Origin: Zelonia costaricensis
Lineage: Eukaryota; Euglenozoa; Kinetoplastea; Trypanosomatida; Trypanosomatidae
Length of the DNA: 22,155 nt
Direction of reading: 5' to 3'
NCBI GenBank assembly: GCA_030849075.1
Contig: JASAOO010003104.1
Span: 1 to 22,155 of the forward strand
Shown: piece after piece, positions 1 through 6,883 of the stretch
How the letters are laid out: the number at the start of each line of letters is the position of its first letter
Position numbering within the stretch: the stretch's first letter is position 1
Made by a program: the position numbers and the translations under genes
The notes under the pieces: model-generated
Seen by the model: the letters and a program-made list of their open reading frames with translations, nothing else
What the model was told of the DNA's origin: nothing
Database searches by the model: none

Positions 1-217
1 CCAGCGCCACGGGCTTCTGCGCGTCCACGCCCGGGAAGCCGCGCACCGCGGCCACCAGCTGCGCCACCGTCGTCTCGCGGGGCAGCGCGCTGAAGTGCGC
101 CTTGCCGCCGCGCGCAAACGCCTCCTCCACGACAACGGGCACCGCGCTCTCGCGGCGCAGGCTGGCGCACTTCGCGGCGCGGGCCTCCAGCGGCGTGGAC
201 AGCGCGTAGGCGGACAT
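1..217 (-). CDS. ATG8: ATG8-like protein, copy 1 (3' end outside window)
   Basis: Ubiquitin-like protein of the ATG8/LC3 family. Family members are conjugated to phosphatidylethanolamine on autophagosome membranes after ATG4 cleavage, but the function of this divergent copy is not shown by sequence. The visible 72 codons start at the ATG at 217 and read MSAYALSTPLEARAAKC, then the RRESAVPVVVEEA stretch that matches the family's R-x-P-V-[IV]-x-E strand. The reading frame runs off the left edge, so the C-terminal half and the key glycine cannot be seen. The first 30 or so codons are nearly base-identical to copy 2 at 1164-1547, apart from a few changes. Differences gather after residue 33, where residues 43-56 resemble copy 3 more (FSALPRE-TVAQL). 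It is the last visible member of a tandem array of three. The family call is secure; which Leishmania subfamily (ATG8A, B or C) it belongs to is not. Confidence 0.88.
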   Translation of the reverse strand, partial: MSAYALSTPLEARAAKCASLRRESAVPVVVEEAFARGGKAHFSALPRETTVAQLVAAVRGFPGVDAQKPVAL

Positions 218-1163
218 GGTCGGGGGGAGAGGGGGTAGTGGGGGAGTGAGGGGTGGAAGGGGGCTGGTGAAGGAGCGGGTGCTGGCGGGGCGGGCGGGCA
301 GCTGGAAGGTGGCGGTGGCGGTGCGAGAAGGGTGAGCGGCTTGGCTGTGCACGTGCGGCGCCGACGTGGCGGGAGAGGAGAGGGAGGACGGTGAGCGGTG
401 GAGGGGGCGGGCGAGATGAGACAGCGGCAGGGTGGGTGGGCGGACGCGGATAGCGGGCGGGCAGTGGCGGACACGACGGGCACTGCGGGCGCAGCGAATG
501 GCAGAGGCGGCGCAGCGGCACACCCCACTGCAGCGCACGCCTTCGGACTTCATTGCAACGTGTGGGACACCCGCGGCGTGCACTGTGCACATGGGTGGCA
601 GCGGTCACACAGACCGCAACTATAAGCGCGGGCGTCCCCGAAGGCACGCTGTGGCAGGCGCCGAAGCAGCCAGGCGAGGACCGGTGGCGCGCGGGGCACA
701 CGCTACACGCGCACACACACGCGGCGCAGCGGCACTGTCCGCCACGCCCCAGCACTCGCCCGACGCGGCGCCATGCCGCGCGCAGAGGCACATAACAAAG
801 GAAAGCACGCAGAAGAACACGGCAGCCGCGCAGCGCGGCGCTGACGCACAGATGCGCGACAGCCGACTCGGCGGGCACCGAGGAGGTCCGCTGACGCAGG
901 CGTGCCGGCACACGGAGGATGGGCAGGAGGAGACGAAGAAAAGACGAGAGACGCAGAGCCGGGACGCGGCATGGCGCTGAAGTCCGCGGCGTAGCAGGCC
1001 GAAGGGTGGAGGCTAAAAACGTCCACGAAGCACCTCGAGACGAAAGGCAGCAGCGCTTCAGCATGGCGGTATGGCGGTATGACAGTAGGGGAGTGCAGCG
1101 TGTAGCGTACGTCGCGAAACTCTGTGGAGGATGACCAAGCTGCTCCAATACAACCGTACTTTG
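218..1163. other. Spacer between ATG8-like copies 2 and 1
   Basis: About 0.95 kb without a convincing gene. In the transcript sense it holds the 3' untranslated region of copy 2 and then the splice region of copy 1. The part next to copy 1 (about 222-300) is a long pyrimidine-rich tract in the minus sense, broken by an AG near 265-270 that could be a spliced-leader acceptor. The open frames across 398-1275 are rich in Arg, Ala and His and look like the by-product of high GC. No RNA gene was recognised. Confidence 0.7.
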
Positions 1164-1547
1164 TCAGAGAACGTTGACGCGCGTACCGCATGGCGCGCGA
1201 ACAGTGACGAAGGCACCCAAGGCCTGCTCCGCGGTGTAGGCGACGTACAGCATGTCGTCGTCGCTGCGCTTGCACGCGTCGTGCAGCTCGCCCAGCGTCG
1301 CGGACGGCGACACGGCGCAGCCGGCGACGGTCAGCGCCACGGGCTTCTGCGCGTCCACGCCCGGAAAGCCGCGCACGAGGGACAGCAGCTCAGCCACGGT
1401 CGCCGTGCGGGGGACGGATGTAAAGTGCGCCTTGCCGCCGCGCGCGAGCGCCTCCTCCACGACAACGGGCACCGCGCTCTCGCGGCGCAGGCTGGCGCAC
1501 TTCGCGGCGCGGGCCTCCAGCGGCGTCGACAGCGCGTAGGCGGACAT
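1164..1547 (-). CDS. ATG8: ATG8-like protein, copy 2 (127 aa)
   Basis: Divergent ATG8/LC3-family ubiquitin-like protein of 127 residues. The alignable landmarks run in family order: a short N-terminal helix (TPLEARAAKCASLRRE, 8-23), strand VPVVVEEA (26-33), the TVAELLSLVRG helix (50-60), the SPSATLGELHDA segment (80-91), and DDDMLYVAYTAEQALG (96-111) where canonical proteins have a Y-V-x-Y-S-G-E-x-x-FG ending. Residue 111 sits where ATG4 would cut, but is preceded by Leu instead of Phe, and a further 16 residues follow (112-127, containing APCGTRVNV). The insert after the first strand is shorter than in yeast ATG8. The frame is open to an earlier Met at 1583, but the start at 1547 is shared exactly by all three copies, so it is preferred. 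The second of three tandem copies. Leishmania is known to carry ATG8A, B and C families beside the canonical ATG8; I cannot assign the subfamily. Confidence 0.9.
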   Translation of the reverse strand: MSAYALSTPLEARAAKCASLRRESAVPVVVEEALARGGKAHFTSVPRTATVAELLSLVRGFPGVDAQKPVALTVAGCAVSPSATLGELHDACKRSDDDMLYVAYTAEQALGAFVTVRAPCGTRVNVL

Positions 1548-2826
1548 GGTGAACGGTGGGTGCGTCGGGAGTGTTGTGATCACAGAAGAAGTGCAACTGA
1601 TGGACTGGGTAGTGCGAAAGCAGAAGTGGGCTCAGTGCTTGCAGCGCCACGAGCGTGGGTGAGAGGCGGGTGGATGCGTGTGATGGCAGCATCGCAGGCG
1701 CCGTTGCGGGGGCATTGTGGGCTCGGGCCACGGGGGTCGAGCGGGTGGAGGCGGAGACACGTGTGAGAGTTGTGAGGCGGGAGTGCCGAGGGCTGGTGGC
1801 GCACGGCAGCTCGATCAACTCAGCCACTGCTGACTGCACATCGCCACGCTGTGCCTCAGCGGCCGCTCTCCTGCTCGGTGCGGCTCGTGAGACACGGACA
1901 TGCGCGTTGTGCTGAGACGCGTTCGGCTGCGCTGCCAACACAGCCTCGCGGCGTGGTGCCTCAAGGGAAAGTGGGGAGTGTGGTCGCACAGCTCGAAGGG
2001 GATGCTCGAGTGGAACACGTGCGCACCGTGCCCCCCCCATGTCTTGGCCTAGAGCCACATTGAGGTGAGTGGACGGCGCAAGCTGGTCTCGCCCTTGCCC
2101 CTCCGTCCAGCCTCGGCTTCTTCACACTTTGGCAGCCTTCGTTGGTGCGGCACGTGGCGCCCACGTCTCTGGTGCGCAGTCGTGTGGCACACCTGCCGTG
2201 TCGGGCAGGAGCGCAGAGCAGACGTTTGCAGCCACGCGCACGCCACTCACATATACGTTATCAGGCTGCAGTCATAGATGGGCTGCCGAACACGCAGAGG
2301 TGGAAGGGGGGAACATATTTGCCGGGGGGAGAGAGGAGGCGGCGTACATGACGTGCAGCACGCCGCAGGGGCGAAAGGCTGCGGCGGGGGGCGAGGGGGG
2401 GGACAGGGCAATGCAGGCCGCCTTCACAAAGCACAAACGAGACGAATCGAAGAAGAGAGTGAAGGAAGGGAAAAGAAGAAGCACGGTGCGTGGCGTGGCG
2501 CGGGTGCACCGGTGAACGCCACAGTGAACAAGGACGGGAGGAGCAGGAGGAGGAGCGACGTGGGAGCGGGACGCAGCGGAAGCGAAAGACGAAGCGGCGC
2601 CGACGGAGTGCAGTGCGCAGCGACTGCAGTTGTCCAACAAGAGGGGAAAGGGCGGGCGGTCACAGAGGGCGTAGAGCCGGCAAGAGAGGCCCGGTGACGG
2701 TGCCCGTGCTGGGCCTCTGCCAGCTCCTTCCGACTCCCTGGAGCAGCGGGGCTCCGCGCCACCGTCCGGCGCCTCGTCTCTGGTGCTGCGGCGGGAACGG
2801 CAGCTGCGGTGCAGCCCACGTGCCCA
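1548..2826. other. Spacer between ATG8-like copies 3 and 2
   Basis: About 1.3 kb without a convincing gene. The half nearest copy 3 (2280-2700) is strongly purine-rich on plus, with G and GA runs. The middle (about 1790-2280) loses that bias, has mixed composition and lacks simple repeats, which makes it a candidate for an old inserted element such as a SIDER retroposon; I could not confirm a signature or an A-rich tail. A minus-sense pyrimidine stretch followed by AG (around 1590-1610) is a plausible splice acceptor for copy 2. Open frames here have no recognisable domain. Confidence 0.65.
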
Positions 2827-3210
2827 TCAGCCGACACGCACCTTCGTACCGCAGTACGCGTCTGCCGTGGCGAGGTAGCCGAGGGTGCGCTCCGCTGCGA
2901 ACCTCACGTACAGCATGCCGTCGTCGGCCTGCCGGAACGCGTCGTGCAGCTCGCCCAGCGTCGTCGTCGGAGCCACGGCGCACCCACGCACGAGTACGGT
3001 AACGTGCCGATCCGCCCTCACGCCGCCGAACCCGCGCACGAGTGCGCAGAGCTGCGCCACCGTCGCCTCGCGGGGCAGCGCGCTGAAGCGGATCTTGCCA
3101 TCGCACTCGCGCACCTCCTCGAGGACAACCGGCACAGCGTTCTCGCGGCGCAGGCTGGCGCACTTCGCAGCGCGCGCCTCCAGCGGCGTCGCGTTCATGT
3201 AGGCGGACAT
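2827..3210 (-). CDS. ATG8: ATG8-like protein, copy 3 (127 aa, most diverged)
   Basis: Third ATG8/LC3-like paralogue, again exactly 127 residues. It keeps TPLEARAAKCASLRRE (8-23) and VPVVLEE (26-32), with TVAQLCALVRG at 50-60, TTTLGELHDAF at 82-92 and DDGMLYVRFAAERTLG at 96-111. It differs from copies 1 and 2 at many positions in the middle: RECDGKIRF for the ALARGGKAHF segment, and RADRH for DAQKP. Gly111 is in the position of the canonical lipidation glycine, preceded by Leu, and the 16-residue tail again ends in a C-G-T-[KR]-V motif; here the final residue is itself Gly. The frame is open upstream to 3285, but MSAY at 3210 matches the other copies. It is transcribed first in the array. Family call secure, activity and cellular role unknown. 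Confidence 0.9.
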   Translation of the reverse strand: MSAYMNATPLEARAAKCASLRRENAVPVVLEEVRECDGKIRFSALPREATVAQLCALVRGFGGVRADRHVTVLVRGCAVAPTTTLGELHDAFRQADDGMLYVRFAAERTLGYLATADAYCGTKVRVG

Positions 3211-3348
3211 GTTGACGATAGAAATGGGGGAAGGGGAGGGGCGGTGTGCACACAGAATGGGAGTTACAGGGTCAAGAAACAACAAGAGAGGAGCGGTGTG
3301 TCAGCGCAGGGCCAACAGAGCACGCGGCGGATGGGCGGACAGGTAGAC

Positions 3349-3382
3349 GGGGGGAGGGAGGGGGTGGGGGTGGGGGTGGGGG
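3349..3382 (+). repeat. G-run cluster, possible G-quadruplex
   Basis: A cluster of six runs of three to six G separated by single A or T bases (pattern of the kind GGGGGGAGGGAGGGGGTGGGGG), with more G runs in 3410-3530. On plus it fits the simple rule for intramolecular G-quadruplexes. Plus is the template strand of the minus-strand unit, so the RNA would be C-rich here. Confidence 0.6.
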
Positions 3383-3834
3383 AGCACGTGGCTGTCGGGG
3401 CAGCGGTGTGCGCGAGAGGGGGGGGACAAGGGAGCGAGGAGGGAAGGCAAAGTCGAGGGTGATGGGCGGTGGGCGGGGAGGCACGCGGTGCAGGAGGGGG
3501 AGGCGGGAGGGAGACGGCGGGGCGTGGGAGGGGCATCCCGGCCCTTCCCCTCTCCCCTCCCCACGCACTGTCGTCCCCCAGGCGGCGGTGCAGCGACTGA
3601 GCAGATGGCGAGAAGAGGGAGAGGGGAAGAGGGACGAACCCTTCACCACCGGCACGTTGCGTACCGCACCCGCTGCGGGTGTGCTGATGGACGCGCTTGC
3701 CGACGCCCTGCGGCGTCGCGGAGAGTAAGAAAGCATGGCGCGCAGCCGCTGCCAGTAGCGTTCATAGCCACTCGAGCCGACCTCCTACACACGAGAACGG
3801 CGAGCTGCTTACCTCTGGGATGGCAGCACGCATG

Positions 3835-3893
3835 CGCGTGTGCGTGTGCGCTTGTTTGCGCGCGCGTGTGTGTGTGTGTGTGTGTGTGCGTGA
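3835..3893 (+). repeat. GT-rich microsatellite
   Basis: An imperfect GT/GC dinucleotide tract with an uninterrupted GT core at 3866-3888. It lies in the spacer downstream of the CHFR-like gene in the transcript sense. Such tracts are common between Leishmania genes and are often polymorphic between strains. Confidence 0.85.
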
Positions 3894-4164
3894 GATGCCG
3901 CTTCGTCCGCAAGTCAGAGAGTCATTTACGCAACGCAGATACGGTGCGGAGAGCCGCTGATGTGCGCCACATGGGAAAGGGCTTGATGGACCGCCCAAGT
4001 TCAACAGCCGGGAGCCACTTGCGGATGCGCTCGCAACACTGTGGCTGAGGCTGACGGAGGCGGCGTGTCCAGCAACCAGGCCGGCGGCGGTGTGGCTCAT
4101 CCACTGCGGTTGGACAAACTCACGGCTCCCGTCGGGACTGCCCGTGGCGGCCTGCGCCCTCCAC

Positions 4165-5754
4165 TCACTCCTTGCGCTTCTCCTGGTAGCACACGTGGTT
4201 AAAGTTCTGGGCGTGGTGGGGCTTGTTGAACTGCGTGCGACACTCCTTGCCGTACCAGCAGTTGGGGCGCCGCGTCACCGACTCGGGCAGCTGGTCTGCG
4301 GGGATGCTGCGGCGGTAGTGAAAGAGGAGCTCAGCGAACACCTTCGCAGCGCACCGTGCGCACACCGGCGTGTCTGCCCGCATCGCGCCGTTGATGAGCA
4401 CCATGTCCGGCGCCCACGTTCCGTGCTCGAACTTATCGAGCGCCATTGCCCACACGTCCGCGACGAGGATGTTGTGCGCTGCCAGGTACGTCGACAGGAT
4501 GCTCTGCTCAATCGCGTTGCCGTTGAAGGTCTGCGGTGGCAGCGTCGTCAAGGGGGCCTGCTCTTTGAAGGGCTTCAAGGGCAGCGTGTCGTCCCCACGG
4601 CACCCGTCCGCCCGGTAGAGCTGGCAGAAGGCGAGGTTGCACACGTGGCAGCGCTGCGGCCGGCCGCAGAGGGGGCGCTCGGGGAAAGGGCGGCCGCACG
4701 CGGTGCACCGCAGGTGCGGCCCGCCGGCCGGGCACTGGAAGCCGTCGACGCTGCTCGGGGCGTCGCACTCGTCGCAGCGCGCCGCAGCAGCGAGCGGCAC
4801 GGCCGAGCCGTAGACCAGCGCGGCGTGTCGCACCTGCCGCCCCGTGTCGCTACCCGACCCTGACGCGTCGCCATCCTCATCGTCGTCGCCGCTGCCGTCT
4901 TCGTAGTCGTCCCCGCTGTCGCGGCGGCGCTTGTCCAGCTTCATGCCGCTCGGTGGAATCTTGTCGGCCGCGTCGAGCTGCGCCAACTCCTCGGCGGGGC
5001 GGCGGCTCGTCGGGTCGGACAAGAGGAACAGGTCGGCGCAGCTTTGCAGGCGATGCGTGGGGCGGACGTCGGTGATGGCCTGCCGGCACTCCGGGCACGT
5101 GCACCGCTCGCCCCCGTCGATCCAGCCGCTGATGCAGCCGGCGCAGAAGACGTGCATGCAGGGCAGCACCGAGCACGGTCGGTGGAAGATGCCGCGGCAA
5201 ATGGAGCACGTCAGCTCCTCCGTCATGCGGGCCCGCGACGTCTCCGCCTTGAGACGCTGGAAGACGTACTCGAGGCGTCCATTCGCAGCCACGTCCCCCA
5301 CCACAGGCACGCCACTGCCGGCGCCGGACGCGCTCTCTGTGGGCCGCGTCAGCGCCACGCGGTCGCCAGCCTGCAGCGCGACCGGCTCCCCTTTTGTGAT
5401 GCGGCTGCCGTTGAGGTAGGTGCCGTTGGTGGAGAGGTCGCGCAGCTCGACCCGCAACGTAACGGCGTCCACGCGGAGCTCGCAGTGCTGGGCGGAGAGC
5501 TTGTCGCTGCAGTCAACGCGGTACTCCTCCCTGATGTCCTTGCCGCGGCCCACCACAACCGTGCCGCTGTCTTGGTGCAAGGCGAGCGTCGGCAGCCCGG
5601 CATATACGGGAACGAGCCGCGCCACCAGCGGCTGCTGCAGCGGGGGGGCGGCGAGGTCGAAGAGGTCGGCGGCGGCACTCGCCTCGTCGGCAAAGCTGTG
5701 CTGCACCGGTGTGCCATCCTCCGGCGGCAGGCGTGGGGAGGAGCGGGCGGACAT
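4165..5754 (-). CDS. CHFR: CHFR-like E3 ubiquitin ligase (FHA, RING, PBZ zinc finger)
   Basis: A 529-residue protein with the full domain order of CHFR, the E3 ubiquitin ligase of the antephase mitotic checkpoint that binds poly(ADP-ribose). An FHA domain spans about 43-137: GR at 69-70, SAQHCEL at 87-93, DLSTNGTYLNG at 106-116, the phosphothreonine-binding signature. A C3HC4 RING follows with C183, C186, C199, H201, C204, C207, C220 and C223; PCMHVFCAGC and SGW nearby are as in animal CHFR. A linker at 279-304 is mostly Asp, Gly and Ser. A cysteine-rich region spans 327-376. The C-terminus (499-520) is a PBZ finger: C499-W-Y-G-x2-C505 with H513/H514 and H520. The frame is open upstream to 6237, but that extension is pyrimidine-rich spacer translation; a tract with AG lies just before the ATG at 5754. 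The biological role in trypanosomatids is inferred from the architecture only. Confidence 0.92.
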   Translation of the reverse strand: MSARSSPRLPPEDGTPVQHSFADEASAAADLFDLAAPPLQQPLVARLVPVYAGLPTLALHQDSGTVVVGRGKDIREEYRVDCSDKLSAQHCELRVDAVTLRVELRDLSTNGTYLNGSRITKGEPVALQAGDRVALTRPTESASGAGSGVPVVGDVAANGRLEYVFQRLKAETSRARMTEELTCSICRGIFHRPCSVLPCMHVFCAGCISGWIDGGERCTCPECRQAITDVRPTHRLQSCADLFLLSDPTSRRPAEELAQLDAADKIPPSGMKLDKRRRDSGDDYEDGSGDDDEDGDASGSGSDTGRQVRHAALVYGSAVPLAAAARCDECDAPSSVDGFQCPAGGPHLRCTACGRPFPERPLCGRPQRCHVCNLAFCQLYRADGCRGDDTLPLKPFKEQAPLTTLPPQTFNGNAIEQSILSTYLAAHNILVADVWAMALDKFEHGTWAPDMVLINGAMRADTPVCARCAAKVFAELLFHYRRSIPADQLPESVTRRPNCWYGKECRTQFNKPHHAQNFNHVCYQEKRKE

Positions 5755-6883
5755 GCCGGAGACCGTGCGAAGGCTGTGGTGCTGCAGCGGTACGCGCGAG
5801 GAGAGAAATGAGGAAGGGGCGAACTGGGTGGGGCGTGTGTGGGAATAAACAGCGAAGTAGGTGTGCGTGTGTGCAGGCGCAAGACCGGCCGTGCGTTGGT
5901 GCGAGCAGCAACCGCGATGGAGTCTGTGAGATACTCTGTTGCACGTTGGCAGCGGCTGGGCCGAGGCGCCACGCAGATGGAGGAGGAGGAGGACGGAACA
6001 GGGAGAGAAGTCTGTTTGTGTGAGCGAGAACGAGTGCCGCCAGTACGGGGGTGCGAGGCAGCCACACTGCAGCGGGCGGAGGGGGGGGTTCGCAGGGAGG
6101 AGCAGCAACCGGAGGCAGGCGGGGTCACGGGGGCCCATCCCTCCTCCACCGCCCCCCCCACCCCTCTCCATCAATCGCGCTCCCTCCCTTCCATCTTGAT
6201 CCCGCGCGGCCCGTGGTCGCTGGCCCACCCCGCACACGTGAAGTCAACGCGACGGGAGGCTCGACCCTGCGCCAGCGCATCGCACCACTGCCGCCCATCG
6301 CGGCGACGTCGCTGTTGGCCCCAATGGGAACGGCCATGAAGGCAGCCCGTCGAAGACACGCGCACGCACCCCTCTCCCTCCCCCTCGACGCACGCCGTCT
6401 GACGCTGGCTGGCGCACGTACCACTTGGAGGGGGGGGGCGAGGTCGGGTGTGAAGGTGTGGGTGGGTATGGCTGTGTCGACGCCGCTACGGGTATCGCAT
6501 ACCTTTTAGTTCGCAAAGGCAGAGAAGTGATCACCATCAAGCAACGCACGCACCGGGGGTGAAGCTGCAAAAAAAAAAAACACGAGACACAAGAAAGGGG
6601 GAGAAAAAATGAAAAGCGGGCACGAGACGCGACCGGCACACCGCCGTGTGCGTGCTCGGCCAAGTGTACATGTGGCTGTACGGTGCGCCATGAACGGAAC
6701 GCACGGCGTGTCCGCACAAGCACGGAGCGGCACCACGTAGCAGCGGCGGGGGGGGAGGTGCCGGCAACGGCACACAGCATATGCCGGCCCCTCCCACCCC
6801 GCCCTTCACGCAGCCTCACCTTACTCGCCAAGACGCCAACGCTCGGCCTGCGTGGGACAGGGGTGGGTGCCGCCGCCGCTGCG
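5755..6883. other. Spacer between kinesin and CHFR-like gene
   Basis: About 1.1 kb with no convincing gene. The kinesin 3' untranslated region should lie at the right part; an uninterrupted run of A on plus (6571-6580) and purine-rich sequence follow around 6590-6620. Around 6130-6240 plus becomes C- and T-rich for a short distance, breaking the usual bias. The left 60 bases hold the splice region of the CHFR-like gene. The minus frame continuous with CHFR (5755-6237) has the composition of a 5' untranslated region and no domain. Confidence 0.65.
5782..5820 (-). promoter_or_regulatory. Candidate spliced-leader acceptor of the CHFR-like gene
   Basis: In the minus sense a pyrimidine-rich tract (5820-5797, with TTCCTC and TTTCTCTCC stretches) is followed by the first AG at 5783-5782, 28 bases before the chosen ATG at 5754. 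This matches the usual tract-then-first-AG rule of trypanosomatid trans-splicing and favours 5754 over upstream starts. Not shown experimentally. Confidence 0.5.

Larger units (their letters stand above)
3211..4164. other. Spacer between CHFR-like gene and ATG8-like array
   Basis: About 0.95 kb without a convincing gene. From 4164 down to about 3740 the DNA is of mixed composition and is probably the 3' untranslated region of the CHFR-like gene. A GT microsatellite lies at 3835-3893. From about 3650 down to 3215 plus-strand G and GA runs dominate, giving pyrimidine tracts in the transcript that would serve trans-splicing of the copy 3 ATG8-like message. Open frames in this stretch are Gly/Arg-rich on plus and Pro/Ser-rich on minus and follow from the skewed composition. 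Confidence 0.65.

Noticed and set aside
5755..6237. An N-terminal extension of the CHFR-like protein by 161 residues.
   Set aside because: The sequence is typical of translated leader (Pro/Ser/His-rich, from pyrimidine tracts) and lies upstream of a good splice acceptor close to the ATG at 5754.
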